Shown in pieces: positions 7,440 through 17,122 of a DNA stretch of 64,000 bases (its first letter is position 1; each line of letters begins with the position of its first letter). The notes below the pieces were generated by a model. The model did no database searches and was not told the DNA's origin. It saw only the letters and a program-made list of their open reading frames with translations. Made by a program: the position numbers and the translations under genes. Source of the DNA: Halococcoides cellulosivorans (GTDB lineage: Archaea; Halobacteriota; Halobacteria; Halobacteriales; Haloarculaceae); assembly GCF_003058365.1 (NCBI RefSeq), contig NZ_CP028858.1, positions 1,178,001 through 1,242,000 of the forward strand. The letters are read 5' to 3'.

Positions 7440-9275
7440 ATGAGGGATATCCACACGACACCGGACGGATCGCAGGCCGTCTCGCGCCGACGACTGTTGA
7501 AAGGGGCCGGGGCCGCTCTCGCGGGCGGTGTCGCCATCGGGTCCGTCCTCGGTGCGCCCGAGGACACCCTCGTCGTCGATTCCTTCGACGGCGAGACGCC
7601 ACTGGAGACCAACGATCTCGACAACTGGTCGACCGCCGTCGGGTTCGAGTCCGCCACCGTCTCGAACGCCGTGCTCTCCCTGGAGTACGACGACGGCGGC
7701 TTCTACGCCACGCGTGTCGAGCGCGACGTGACGGCCCACTCGCATCTCGTGGTCGGCATGCGGGCGGCGAACGGAGCCGATGCGAGCGACGTGCAGGTCG
7801 AGATCGGCGGGCAGGAGGCCGCACTCGCGGAGGTCGCTGACGACGCCGTCTCCATGTCGTTCGATCGCGTCGCGATCGACCTGGCGGCGATGGGTGTCGA
7901 CCGATCGAACGTCGACGACGTTCGCGTCAACTGCTGGCAGGGCGGGAGCGGCACGCTCGAACTCGCCTGGATCGCGTTCGCGCCGACCGCCGATCCCGAC
8001 ATTGCGCTGCCCGGCGAGGCGACGCCCGGGACGACGACCGAGGGGACGCCCGACACCGACAAACACCCCTGGGAGGTCGAGGCTGGCAACGAGAAAGAGC
8101 CGACGGATACCATTCCCGTTGCCGATATCGACGAGGGGACGACGCTTGCGGAACTGTGTTCGACTTACGACTCCGACGACGCGCACCTCTACGTCCCCCG
8201 GTCGACGACTGATTACCTGCCGTCGGCCGCCGAGTCGGCGCCGAGTAGCGTCGACTGGGCGAGTACGAACCTCTCGGACGGCGAGAAAGCCGCGCTGTTC
8301 GACGTCGACCTGGCGACCGTCCGGTCTGAGATTGGCAGTGGACAGGTCACACTCGGGGACATGGGGACTCAGACGACCGATCACGTCCGTCGCTGGATCG
8401 ACGCCGGCCTCCCCTACCACGCCGCGGCGAAACTGCTCGGGCGGGCGATGTTCCTCCCCGACGAGACGGTCAATCTGCCCTACCACAAGTCGGGCAACGC
8501 CTGGATGGAGACTGCGGGGCCCGCGACGCCCGCCAACGATCCCGAGACGTTCGTCCAGGAGGAGTGGCCGACCGACGCGCGCACTTACATCCCCGACGAG
8601 AAGTACGAACGCGATCGCGCGCACGACCAGCCGAAACACGTCGACGGCTGGACCAACGGCACGCCAGGTGAGGAGGTCTACGCCGACGAGGACCACCCAC
8701 TGCGCGTCGCCATCGAGACGAACACCCATCCCGTGACCGGCGAGGACCTCGGTGGCGGGTTCACTGCGAACGCGCCGATGGAGGCCTCGGTCAAGATGCA
8801 CCAGCAGGACGGCTACCTCTACCAGGTGATCGACTTCCTCAACACCCAGGACGCACCCTACTATCTCGACGCCGCGGTGATCTGGTGGGTCGGGCCAGCC
8901 GGCCTGTCGACGCTGCGCAACGGCCACTACAACAACCCCCACCGTCCGGGCGCGGGGCGTGGCCACCCACAGCGTGACATCATCGAGGTCATCTACGACC
9001 GCGAGCGCAGTCTGTCGGCGTACGCCGTCCGGATCGCCCAGCACGACGAACCGTACCACATGCGGACGGCCTACCCCGACCAGCCGTGGGGGCTCGAACA
9101 GGGCGTCCCCGCCGACGATCCGATCAACGGCGGGGCGCGGTTCCAGAGTAGTGAGGAACGGCAGGACCTGTTCGATACGATGCTCTCGACGCTCCACGTC
9201 GAACTCGAATCCGACATGGATCGCAATCAGCCGTTGATCGAGGCGCTCGACCTGCGCAATCGCGTCTCGAACTGA
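7440..9275 (+). CDS. Large Tat-exported protein of unknown function
   Basis: A 611-residue protein. The Tat signal SRRRLLKGAGAALAGG (about residues 16-31) is followed by a domain of about 150 residues clearly related to that of the gene just upstream (VVDSFDGETPL ... LELAWIAFAP). A Thr/Gly/Pro-rich linker (about residues 185-215) comes next, then a C-terminal region of about 390 residues that I do not recognise. The latter is rich in Asp, Trp, Tyr and His (for example AAVIWWVGPAG, NGHYNNPHRPGAG and HDEPYHMRTAYP), has no membrane segment, and looks like a folded secreted domain, possibly enzymatic. It probably acts outside the cell or on its surface together with the upstream protein. Confidence 0.85.
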   Translation: MRDIHTTPDGSQAVSRRRLLKGAGAALAGGVAIGSVLGAPEDTLVVDSFDGETPLETNDLDNWSTAVGFESATVSNAVLSLEYDDGGFYATRVERDVTAHSHLVVGMRAANGADASDVQVEIGGQEAALAEVADDAVSMSFDRVAIDLAAMGVDRSNVDDVRVNCWQGGSGTLELAWIAFAPTADPDIALPGEATPGTTTEGTPDTDKHPWEVEAGNEKEPTDTIPVADIDEGTTLAELCSTYDSDDAHLYVPRSTTDYLPSAAESAPSSVDWASTNLSDGEKAALFDVDLATVRSEIGSGQVTLGDMGTQTTDHVRRWIDAGLPYHAAAKLLGRAMFLPDETVNLPYHKSGNAWMETAGPATPANDPETFVQEEWPTDARTYIPDEKYERDRAHDQPKHVDGWTNGTPGEEVYADEDHPLRVAIETNTHPVTGEDLGGGFTANAPMEASVKMHQQDGYLYQVIDFLNTQDAPYYLDAAVIWWVGPAGLSTLRNGHYNNPHRPGAGRGHPQRDIIEVIYDRERSLSAYAVRIAQHDEPYHMRTAYPDQPWGLEQGVPADDPINGGARFQSSEERQDLFDTMLSTLHVELESDMDRNQPLIEALDLRNRVSN

Positions 9276-9348
9276 GTCACGACAGCAACCGACCTCGTCG
9301 GTACTCAGTCAGTTTATCGATCGCCCATCACGTAACCGCTCCACGTCG

Positions 9349-10182
9349 CTACCCCAGCGTGACGTCGAGAAACAGCATGACGATCACGCCGGCCATCGTG
9401 CCCATCGTCGCGATCCGCTCGTTGCCCCGCGCGTGGGTCTCCGGAACGATCTCGTCGCTGACGACGAACAACATCGCGCCCGCCGCGAAGCCCATGGCAT
9501 ACGGCAAGATCGGCGCGATGAGCGTGACCGCGACCGCGCCGATAAGCGCCGCGGGAATCTCGACGGCCCCGGAGCGCAGGCCCGCGAGCGCGGCGTAACT
9601 GCGGCGGTCGAACCCGGCGTTGACCGCCGCGATCGAGACCGCCAGCCCTTCGGGGACGTTCTGGATGCCGATCGCGAGTGCGAGTGCGAGCGCACCCGAC
9701 AGATCTCCCGCTCCGAACCCGACGCCGACGGCCAGCCCCTCGGGGACGTTGTGCAGTGTGATCGCGAGGACGAACAGAACGAGGCCGGCGATCCGCTCGT
9801 CGGCGATCGGGAGCGACTCGGCCGGATCGGCGGCGTCGCTCCGCCGTCGGCCCGTCAGCAGGACGTGGGCGTGTGGCACGAGTCGATCGCCAGCGTCGAG
9901 GACGATCGCCCCGAGTGCGACGCCCGCGAGCACCTGGACCGCGGCGACTGGCCCGCCGCCCGCGAAGTCGATCCCCGGAAGGATGAGACTCGTGAAACTC
10001 GCCGCGAGCATCACGCCCGCTGCAAAGCCGAGTGCGCCGTCGAGACCCCGTTCGCTGGGATCGTGCCAGACGAACACGAGCGACGCGCCGAACAGGTTGA
10101 GCACGGCGATCGCGATCCCGCCCACGAGGGCGTGGACGACGACGTTCGACCCGAATAGATCGACGAACAGCGATTCGATCAC
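9349..10182 (-). CDS. ZIP family divalent metal transporter (GufA type)
   Basis: Membrane protein of 277 residues with about eight predicted transmembrane helices, which imports divalent metal ions such as zinc. The defining metal-site motifs are HNVPEG in TM4 and QNVPEG in TM5. A variable hydrophilic loop (about residues 115-130) sits between TM3 and TM4, as in the family. It is transcribed against the exported-protein operon and has no obvious partner gene. Metal specificity cannot be predicted. Confidence 0.92.
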   Translation of the reverse strand: MIESLFVDLFGSNVVVHALVGGIAIAVLNLFGASLVFVWHDPSERGLDGALGFAAGVMLAASFTSLILPGIDFAGGGPVAAVQVLAGVALGAIVLDAGDRLVPHAHVLLTGRRRSDAADPAESLPIADERIAGLVLFVLAITLHNVPEGLAVGVGFGAGDLSGALALALAIGIQNVPEGLAVSIAAVNAGFDRRSYAALAGLRSGAVEIPAALIGAVAVTLIAPILPYAMGFAAGAMLFVVSDEIVPETHARGNERIATMGTMAGVIVMLFLDVTLG

Positions 10183-10282
10183 GTCTCGATCACCCCTCTG
10201 CCACCACTCATGCGCTGGGGTTCTGTGGCCCCGCCCATCACTGTTCGCACTCGGTCGGCCTGGCAGTGGGTCCGGAGTGAAG

Positions 10283-11620
10283 TTACCGCTCGATCAGCGG
10301 CGTCCCGTCCGCGCGTGGGCCCAACTGGGGCCCGTGTGGTGGGTCGTCGGGATCCACCCGCCGCCGCTCAGTGTAGTCCGTCGATCGCTCGACGGGCCGG
10401 CGGCCGATGGCGTCGATCATCTCGACGTACTCTCCGATCGATCGTGCCTCACCGAACGACCCGCCCGCACGTTTGGTGATCTCCTCGGAGAGGATCGTCC
10501 CCATGAAGTCGTCCGCGCCACAGGAGAGCAGCTTCAACCCGCGCTCGTCGCCGTATTTGACCCACGAGGACTGGATGTGATCGACGTTGTCGAGAAAGAG
10601 CCGCGAGACCGCGATCAGCAGTTCGTCTTCGACGGGATCGGGCCCACCGTCGACGAGGCCACGCTCGTAGAGGGGCGTGTTCTCGTGGACGAACTTCAGG
10701 GGGACGAACTCGGTGATCGCGCCCGTGCGGTCCTGCAAGTCCCGAACCCGTTTCAGATGGCGGGCGCGGTGGGCCTCGTTTTCGACGTGGCCGTACATGA
10801 TCGTCGCCGTCGTCGACAGCCCGGCCGCCGCGGCGGCCTCCATCGCCGTGATCCAGCCCTGGGTGTCGATCTTGGTCGGGCAGATCACCTCGCGGACCTC
10901 CTCGACGAGGATCTCGGCGGCGGTCCCGGGGACCGTATCGAGGCCGGCGTTCGCGAGGCGGTCGTACACTTCCCGATAGGACCACTCCGTGCCGCGGCGG
11001 GCGTGGGCGGCCTCTTCGGGCGTCATCGAGTGGACGTGCACACCGCCGACGGACATCGCCGAAATCTGGTCGACGTAGGTCCCTGGATCGGTCGCGTACA
11101 CCTCCGGCGGGCGGTACTCGGGGGGATCGTCCAGACTCGCCAGGATCGCGCGGTGCTCGTCGTCGAGTGCGAGTGCAGGATGCAGGCCCGAGACCGACGT
11201 GACCTCGTAGATCCCCCGGTTGAGCGCGCGCTCGACGATCCGGCGCGACTCGTTGGGGGTCTTCGTGAAACCGGGCGATTCTCCGGGCGAATCGCTCTCG
11301 AACGCCGCGGCGGGGTCTTTGAAGTTACAGAACAGACAGCCCGTGTCACAGGCGGTCGTGACGTTGTTGTTGAGGTTCGCGACGAAGGTGACCTCGTCAC
11401 CGACGACCGCCGCACGGCGACGATCGGCGGCTTCGAGGACGCGTTCTTTGCGTGCGTGATCGATGCCCTCGTGATCGCTCCCAGTCGTCAACAACTCGAT
11501 CGCGTCGTCGACGGTCAGGCGGTCGCCCGATCGCGCTTTCGCGAGGGCGTTCCCGAAGGACTGGTCGCTCTCTGGCCGGCAGTCGAACTCGAACTCACGG
11601 GCCACCCCCTCCGCTGCCAT
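10283..11620 (-). CDS. cofH: Coenzyme F420 synthesis radical SAM enzyme, CofH subunit
   Basis: 5-amino-6-(D-ribitylamino)uracil--L-tyrosine 4-hydroxyphenyl transferase; with CofG it builds the deazaflavin chromophore Fo of coenzyme F420. The radical SAM cluster ligands are Cys91, Cys95 and Cys98 (CDTGCLFC). A TIM-barrel with the typical VTSVSGLHPAL, SAMSVGGVHVHSM and TIMYGHVE segments follows. The 445-residue length is normal. The ATG at 11620 is favoured over farther upstream frames because those extensions are low in typical haloarchaeal composition. CofG is not in this window. It is divergent from mvk. Confidence 0.93.
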   Translation of the reverse strand: MAAEGVAREFEFDCRPESDQSFGNALAKARSGDRLTVDDAIELLTTGSDHEGIDHARKERVLEAADRRRAAVVGDEVTFVANLNNNVTTACDTGCLFCNFKDPAAAFESDSPGESPGFTKTPNESRRIVERALNRGIYEVTSVSGLHPALALDDEHRAILASLDDPPEYRPPEVYATDPGTYVDQISAMSVGGVHVHSMTPEEAAHARRGTEWSYREVYDRLANAGLDTVPGTAAEILVEEVREVICPTKIDTQGWITAMEAAAAAGLSTTATIMYGHVENEAHRARHLKRVRDLQDRTGAITEFVPLKFVHENTPLYERGLVDGGPDPVEDELLIAVSRLFLDNVDHIQSSWVKYGDERGLKLLSCGADDFMGTILSEEITKRAGGSFGEARSIGEYVEMIDAIGRRPVERSTDYTERRRVDPDDPPHGPQLGPRADGTPLIER

Positions 11621-11759
11621 CGCGCAATCTGTGTGGCCCTCCCCCTCGTAGCTTCCGATCGCGTCACCGACTGCCGCGGTCGGGGACGGTCGGCGGTGCG
11701 TGCCGACGGCCATCGGTGCCGATCCCAAGCGACAAATCGTCTGGCCCCGACCGACCGGC

Positions 11760-12749
11760 ATGGTCACCGCGAGTGCACCCGGGAAAGTCTACTGCTTCGG
11801 GGAGCACGCGGTCGTCTACGGCGAACCGGCGATCCCGTGTGCGATCGATCGGCGGGCGCGCGTCACCGTCACCGAACGCGCTGATTCCGCCCTGCGGATC
11901 TCGGCCGACGACCTCTCCTTGGAGGGCTTTACCGTCGCCTACGACGGCGGTCCGGAGGACCGCCCGAACGTCGACGCGCCAGAGTCGTTGCTCGACGCCG
12001 CGATGGGGTACGTCCGCGAGTCGATCGCACAGGTCAGAGACCTCCTCGATCGCCCCGAGGCGGGCTTCGACGTGGAGATTCACAGCGAGATTCCGCTCGG
12101 CGCGGGGCTCGGGTCGTCGGCGGCCGTGACGGTCGCAGCGATCACCGCCGCGGCGGTCGAGTGCGGGCACGACCCCGATCCAGCGATCGTTGCCGATCGG
12201 GCGTTCCAGGTCGAACACTCGGTCCAGGACGGTGAAGCGTCGCGAGCGGACACGTTCTGCTCGGCAATGGGCGGCGCAGTTCGCGTCGAGGGTGAGGACT
12301 GTCGACGCCTGGAGGACGTCCCCACTCTGGAGTTCGTCGTCGGCTACGACGGCGGTGCGGGCGACACCGGCGCGCTCGTCCGCGGGGTTCGCGCGGATCG
12401 CGACCGCTACGACTCGATCCGCGAGACGATCGACACGATCGGTGCGGTCGTCCGCGAAGGACAGGCCGCCCTCGAAGCGGGCGATCGCGACGCTATCGGG
12501 CGATGCATGGACGTCAATCACGGCCTGCTCTCGGCGTTGGGGGTTTCAGCGCGATCGCTCGACGCGATGGTCTGGGCCGCCCGCGACGGCGGGGCCCGCG
12601 GCGCGAAACTCACCGGTGCTGGCGGTGGTGGCTGTATCGTCGCGCTCGGTGACGGACCCGTCCGCCGTGCGCTGGAGTTCTCGACGGCGTGTGAACAGGC
12701 GTTCGCGACGGCGATCGATCGCGACGGCGTTCGCGTGGAACAGCGATGA
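11760..12749 (+). CDS. mvk: Mevalonate kinase
   Basis: GHMP-family kinase that phosphorylates mevalonate to 5-phosphomevalonate in the archaeal isoprenoid pathway. The N-terminal motif GEHAVVYG is at residues 14-21, the glycine-rich ATP loop PLGAGLGSSAA at about 112-122, and the C-terminal motif KLTGAGGGGC near residue 285. At 329 residues it is of normal length. It overlaps the next gene by 4 bases (ATGA), a tight translational coupling with isopentenyl phosphate kinase. Together they form the first kinase and the last kinase of the modified mevalonate route. Confidence 0.96.
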   Translation: MVTASAPGKVYCFGEHAVVYGEPAIPCAIDRRARVTVTERADSALRISADDLSLEGFTVAYDGGPEDRPNVDAPESLLDAAMGYVRESIAQVRDLLDRPEAGFDVEIHSEIPLGAGLGSSAAVTVAAITAAAVECGHDPDPAIVADRAFQVEHSVQDGEASRADTFCSAMGGAVRVEGEDCRRLEDVPTLEFVVGYDGGAGDTGALVRGVRADRDRYDSIRETIDTIGAVVREGQAALEAGDRDAIGRCMDVNHGLLSALGVSARSLDAMVWAARDGGARGAKLTGAGGGGCIVALGDGPVRRALEFSTACEQAFATAIDRDGVRVEQR

Positions 12750-13465
12750 TCGTCCTCAAACTCGGCGGGAGTGTGATCACCGACAAGGCATCGCCCGAGA
12801 CCGTCGACGAAACGACACTGGACCGCCTCGCTCGGGCGGTCGGTGACGCCGACGAACCGCTGGTCGTCGTCCACGGCGGCGGGAGTTTCGGCCACCACCA
12901 CGCCGACCGCCACGGCGTCTCCTCGACCGATGGCACCCGGTCGGCCGACGCGATCCGCGAGATTCACGCCGCGATGGGGCAGTTGAACGACGCCGTCGTG
13001 GGCGCACTCGCCAGGGCGGACGTCCCGTCGGTGCCGATCCGCCCGCTCTCGGCGGCGACGCGCGACGAGGGTCTCGATCTGTCGGTCGCGCCGATTCGGG
13101 GCCTGCTCGACGAGGGGTTCGTGCCCGTGTTGCACGGCGATGTCGTCGGTCACGCGGGCCGGGGTGCGACGATCGTCAGCGGTGACGCGCTCGTCGCCGC
13201 GCTCGCACCCGCGGTCGACGCCGACCGCGTCGGCCTCTGTACCGGCGTCCCGGGCGTCTACGATACGGAGGATCGAGTCATCGAGACGATTACGGACCCC
13301 GACAGCGTCGACAGTCTCGGGGCGAGCGATGCGACCGACGTGACCGGTGGGATGGCGGCGAAAGTCGAGACGCTGGCCGCGCTCGACCGGCCGGCCTCGA
13401 TCTTCGGCGTGGACGATCTGTCGGCCTTTCTTTCCGGCGAGCGCCCCGGAACGACCGTCGAGTGA
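12746..13465 (+). CDS. ipk: Isopentenyl phosphate kinase
   Basis: Amino-acid-kinase-fold enzyme that converts isopentenyl phosphate to isopentenyl diphosphate, the terminal step of the archaeal modified mevalonate pathways. Seen: the N-terminal KLGGSVITDK with Lys5, the glycine loop HGGGSFGHHH (residues 43-52) that carries the family's invariant histidine, and a C-terminal nucleotide-binding region (DVTGGMAAKVE). At 239 residues it is of family size. The ATG overlaps the mvk stop by 4 bases. The presence of IPK suggests that isopentenyl phosphate rather than mevalonate diphosphate is the intermediate. Confidence 0.95.
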   Translation: MIVLKLGGSVITDKASPETVDETTLDRLARAVGDADEPLVVVHGGGSFGHHHADRHGVSSTDGTRSADAIREIHAAMGQLNDAVVGALARADVPSVPIRPLSAATRDEGLDLSVAPIRGLLDEGFVPVLHGDVVGHAGRGATIVSGDALVAALAPAVDADRVGLCTGVPGVYDTEDRVIETITDPDSVDSLGASDATDVTGGMAAKVETLAALDRPASIFGVDDLSAFLSGERPGTTVE

Positions 13466-13599
13466 CCGAATCAGTGCCGCCGTTGCCGGTCGTCGGGCGC
13501 GCCCTCTGGTAGGTTTCGGTCGATCTCGTGTTGAATACACGTTCCGAACAGTCACTCGAAACGACCAATCGTTTTGCTCGTCGACCGTCTATATCGGGT

Positions 13600-14157
13600 A
13601 TGCTGACGATCTCGGCCCGCGAGTCGGTCCGACAGGTGATCGAGACGCTACTGTTCGTCGGGGTGGTGCTCGTCGGATCGGTCGGCGCGATCGGTGCCGG
13701 ACTCGTCGCTCTGTCCACGGTTGTCACGCCGGGCGCGTTCACCCGTGCGACGATCACCGCGTCGCCGGGCGTGACCGTTGCGGGTGCCGTGGCCGTTCTG
13801 TTCGGCATTGCGCTGTTCGCCGCTGGTGTGGCCGTTCTGGCCGTCGAAACCGTGGCGTCGGGCGTCCGTATCGGACTCGACCGGTCCGCCGCGCTGGGCA
13901 GACCCTCGATGCCCCGTCGGGTGGCGAGTCCAGTCGGTCCGACCCGGCCTGCAACGACCAGTGACACCACGACACACGAATCGGTCGATGCAGAGACGAC
14001 CGACGCGGCCGAGCGGGGACGACGAGAGACGCCCGATCCTGCGGACTGGACCGCGCGAAACAGCGTCGAGCGCTCCCGATCGTCGGAGTCGGACCTCGAC
14101 GACGAGTGGGTGTTCAAAGGCGAGGAGTCGTCCGACGAGGCCGACCGGACGGCCTGA
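13600..14157 (+). CDS. Hypothetical membrane protein with a charged C-terminal tail
   Basis: A 185-residue protein not recognised by family. Two hydrophobic helices lie at about residues 12-40 (ETLLFVGVVLVGSVGAIGAGLVAL) and 50-78 (VTVAGAVAVLFGIALFAAGVAVL). A cytoplasmic or external tail of about 100 residues follows, low in hydrophobics and rich in Ser, Thr, Asp and Glu, ending DDEWVFKGEESSDEADRTA. The tail looks disordered. The ATG at 13600 directly precedes the first helix and follows an AT-rich stretch (TATATCGGGT). It is separated from the transporter gene downstream by 46 bases and may be cotranscribed with it. Confidence 0.7.
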   Translation: MLTISARESVRQVIETLLFVGVVLVGSVGAIGAGLVALSTVVTPGAFTRATITASPGVTVAGAVAVLFGIALFAAGVAVLAVETVASGVRIGLDRSAALGRPSMPRRVASPVGPTRPATTSDTTTHESVDAETTDAAERGRRETPDPADWTARNSVERSRSSESDLDDEWVFKGEESSDEADRTA

Positions 14158-14173
14158 GGGCCCCGCGGAAACG

Positions 14174-14179
14174 TTTATC
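14174..14179 (+). promoter_or_regulatory. TATA-like box for the AI-2E family gene
   Basis: TTTATC centred about 28 bases before the ATG at 14204 and only 22 before the in-frame ATG at 14198; this favours the second ATG. Confidence 0.5.
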
Positions 14180-14203
14180 TCACCGTTCGTCGAACCGATG
14201 GCT

Positions 14204-15316
14204 ATGGCGGTACCCGACCTGGACGGTCCCGACCTCCTCTGGATCGTGCTCGGCCTTCTCCTCGCGGTCGTCCTCGCGACGGTCCTGGAGGCGTTTCTCG
14301 GGACGTTCGTGTTCGCACTGTTCGTGTACTACGCCACGCGACCGGTGTATCGACGGCTGCGACGTCGCATCAGGAGCCCCACACTCTCGGCTGGACTCGC
14401 GCTGGTCCTCCTCGCGCTCCCGGTGGTCACGCTCATCGGGTATACGATCGCGATGGCCTACCAGGAATTCGATAAATTCGTCTCGACGACCGACGCCGCT
14501 GCGATCGGCCCGTTGATCGACCGCGCCGAACACCTCGAACAGTTCGAGGGGCTGTTCGATCTGGTCCAGGACCCTGGATCGCTCGTCAGCGACCCGAACG
14601 TCGTCGGCTTTCTCGGGGACATTCTCGACGGCGCGATCCAGTACGTCGGTCTGCTCGGATCGATCGCGATTCAACTGTTCATCATGCTCGCGGTCGCCTT
14701 TTACTTGCTCCGGGACGGCCCGGGGTTCGGCCGATGGATGCGAAGTTTCGGGGACGACCGGGGGGTGTTCGACGCGTTCGCCAGTGCCGTCGACGGGAGC
14801 CTTCAGCGCATCTTCTACGGGGCCTTGCTCAACGCCGTACTGACGGCGATCATCGGTTCGATCGTGTTCAGCGTGCTCGCCAGCCTCGGCCCGCCGGGCG
14901 TGAAGATCCCGTATCCCGCATTGCTGGGCGTGCTCGCGGGACTGGCGAGTCTGATCCCGATCGTCGGCATGAAACTGGTCTACGTCCCGATGACGGCGTA
15001 CCTCGTCGTCCGAGCGATCGACGTGGGAAGCGGGTACGGCTACGTGGTCGTCGTCTTCGTCGTTTCGTTAGTGATCGTCGACACGATTCCGGACTTCATC
15101 GTCCGGCCCTACGTCTCTCGTGGCGATCTCCACGTCGGCCTCGTCATGTTCGCGTACATCATCGGCCCGCTTCTCTTCGGCTGGTATGGCATCTTCCTCG
15201 GGCCGATCGTGCTGGTCGTGCTCGTCCACTTCTTGCGGGTCGTCGTCCCCGCGTACGCCGACCGTTCGGGGCCCACTCCGGGGAGTGTCGACCCGGTGTA
15301 TCTCGACGACCCGTGA
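14204..15316 (+). CDS. AI-2E family transporter (membrane permease)
   Basis: Integral membrane protein of 370 residues from the AI-2E/PerM family. It has seven to eight hydrophobic stretches arranged as in the family: two helices at the N-terminus (LLWIVLGLLLAVVLATVLEAFLG...), a soluble segment, then a C-terminal set including VGLLGSIAIQLFIMLAVAFYLL and the signature PALLGVLAGLASLIPIVG. Members have been linked to Na+/H+ antiport or export of small molecules, and the cargo here is unknown. Two in-frame ATGs lie 6 bases apart (14198, 14204); the TATA-like spacing favours 14204. Confidence 0.88.
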   Translation: MAVPDLDGPDLLWIVLGLLLAVVLATVLEAFLGTFVFALFVYYATRPVYRRLRRRIRSPTLSAGLALVLLALPVVTLIGYTIAMAYQEFDKFVSTTDAAAIGPLIDRAEHLEQFEGLFDLVQDPGSLVSDPNVVGFLGDILDGAIQYVGLLGSIAIQLFIMLAVAFYLLRDGPGFGRWMRSFGDDRGVFDAFASAVDGSLQRIFYGALLNAVLTAIIGSIVFSVLASLGPPGVKIPYPALLGVLAGLASLIPIVGMKLVYVPMTAYLVVRAIDVGSGYGYVVVVFVVSLVIVDTIPDFIVRPYVSRGDLHVGLVMFAYIIGPLLFGWYGIFLGPIVLVVLVHFLRVVVPAYADRSGPTPGSVDPVYLDDP

Positions 15317-15338
15317 TCGCGGGGGCGGCCCGTAACCG

Positions 15339-15344
15339 TTAACC
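15339..15344 (+). promoter_or_regulatory. TATA-like box for pyrG
   Basis: TTAACC centred about 26 bases before the pyrG ATG; consistent with a leaderless start. Confidence 0.45.
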
Positions 15345-15366
15345 TTGCCGACCGAGCACCGTCGGT

Positions 15367-17016
15367 ATGCCGACCGAACCGGAAACCGGCTACGACGCCT
15401 CACTCGGCCGGAAATTCATCTTCGTCACCGGCGGTGTCATGTCCGGACTGGGCAAGGGCATCACCGCCGCGAGCACCGGACGACTCCTCGCGAACGCCGG
15501 CTTCGACGTGACCGCGGTCAAGATCGACCCGTATCTCAACGTCGACGCCGGGACGATGAACCCCTACCAGCACGGCGAGGTGTACGTCCTCAAAGACGGC
15601 GCGGAGGTCGACCTGGATCTGGGCAACTACGAGCGATTCCTGGACATCGACATGACCGCCGAGCACAACGTGACCACGGGGAAAGTCTATCGCGAGGTCA
15701 TCGACCGCGAGCGCGCGGGCGACTACCTCGGCCGGACGGTCCAGATCATCCCACACGTCACCGACGACATCAAACGCCGGATTCGCGAGGTCGCGGACGG
15801 CCACGACGTCTGCATCATCGAAGTCGGGGGGACCGTGGGTGACATCGAGGGGATGCAGTATCTCGAAGCGCTCCGGCAGTTCGCCCACGAGGAAGACGAC
15901 GCCGACATCCTCCATACCCACGTCACGCTCGTCCCGTACTCGAAAAACGGCGAACAGAAGACCAAGCCGACTCAGCACAGCGTCAAGGAACTCCGCTCGA
16001 TCGGCCTCCAGCCCGACATCCTCGTCGGGCGGTGTGAGGACCACCTGGCGGAGAAGACCCGCGAGAAGATCGCGCTGTTCTGTGACGTGCCCACCGAGGC
16101 GGTGTTCTCGAACCCCGACGTCCCGGACATCTATCGCGTCCCGCTGGTCGTCGAAGACGAGGGCCTCGATCGGTACGTCATGGACGAACTCGATCTGACC
16201 GACGAAGCACTCCCGCGTGAGGATCGGGACAACCACTGGCGCGATCTCGTCACGCGCGAGCGCACCGACGAGGTGTGTATCGCGCTCGTCGGGAAGTACG
16301 GCCTCGAAGACGCGTATCTCTCTATTCACGAGTCGCTCAAACACGCCGGCCTCGACGCCGCGACGGAGGTCGAGACCACCTGGATCCACTCCGAGGAACT
16401 GGTCGACGGCGTCGGTGACGCCTTCGAGGGGATCGACGGCATCGTCGTGCCCGGTGGGTTCGGCTCGCGCGGCACGGAAGGCAAGATCGCCGCGATTCGG
16501 TACGCCCGCGAGAACGACGTGCCCTTCCTCGGCCTCTGTCTGGGCTTTCAGATGGCCGTCGTCGAGTTCGCGCGCAACGTCCTCGATCTCGACGGCGCAC
16601 ACTCCGCGGAGATGGTCGAGAACACGGCCCACCCCGTGATCGACCTGCTGCCCGAACAGGAAGACGTCGACGACATGGGCGCGACGATGCGGTTGGGCGC
16701 TCACGAGACCCAGATCGAAGCGGGGACGCTCGCCCACGCGCTGTACGATTCGACGACCTGTACCGAACGACATCGCCACCGCTACGAGGTCAACCCCGAG
16801 TACATCCCCGACCTCGAAGCAGCGGGCCTGACGTTCTCGGGCGAGTCCGGCCGTCGGATGGAGATCCTCGAAATCGACGACCACCCCTACTTCCTGGGGA
16901 CGCAGTTCCACCCCGAGTTCCGCTCGCGCCCCGGTCGTGCCTCGCCACCCTTCGTCGGCTTCCTGGAGGCAGTCCAGGGCGCGACGCGCGTCCCACCCGC
17001 CGAATCGAGCGACTGA
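15367..17016 (+). CDS. pyrG: CTP synthase
   Basis: Cytoplasmic enzyme that aminates UTP to CTP using glutamine and ATP. The N-terminal synthetase domain (residues 1 to about 270) carries the P-loop motif [11 protein letters not shown] near residues 20-30. The C-terminal glutamine amidotransferase domain has the nucleophile Cys391 in GLCLGFQ and the His515/Glu517 pair in QFHPEF. The full length (549) and all catalytic residues are intact. It supplies CTP for nucleic acids and for the CDP-activated lipid precursors of archaea. Confidence 0.98.
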   Translation: MPTEPETGYDASLGRKFIFVTGGVMSGLGKGITAASTGRLLANAGFDVTAVKIDPYLNVDAGTMNPYQHGEVYVLKDGAEVDLDLGNYERFLDIDMTAEHNVTTGKVYREVIDRERAGDYLGRTVQIIPHVTDDIKRRIREVADGHDVCIIEVGGTVGDIEGMQYLEALRQFAHEEDDADILHTHVTLVPYSKNGEQKTKPTQHSVKELRSIGLQPDILVGRCEDHLAEKTREKIALFCDVPTEAVFSNPDVPDIYRVPLVVEDEGLDRYVMDELDLTDEALPREDRDNHWRDLVTRERTDEVCIALVGKYGLEDAYLSIHESLKHAGLDAATEVETTWIHSEELVDGVGDAFEGIDGIVVPGGFGSRGTEGKIAAIRYARENDVPFLGLCLGFQMAVVEFARNVLDLDGAHSAEMVENTAHPVIDLLPEQEDVDDMGATMRLGAHETQIEAGTLAHALYDSTTCTERHRHRYEVNPEYIPDLEAAGLTFSGESGRRMEILEIDDHPYFLGTQFHPEFRSRPGRASPPFVGFLEAVQGATRVPPAESSD

Positions 17017-17122
17017 ACGGTCGACGAGTGACGGTGTGTCCGGACCGACCACTCGACGCGAGCGTCGTGTGAGCGCGACTCGCGGAAGGCCTATCCCTGC
17101 CGGGCCCCCCGCTATTGTTGCA

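Noticed and set aside
7359-9197. Minus-strand open frame of about 600 codons antisense to the exported protein
   Set aside because: No recognisable protein features; the plus strand has a Tat signal, a related upstream neighbour and good codon use.
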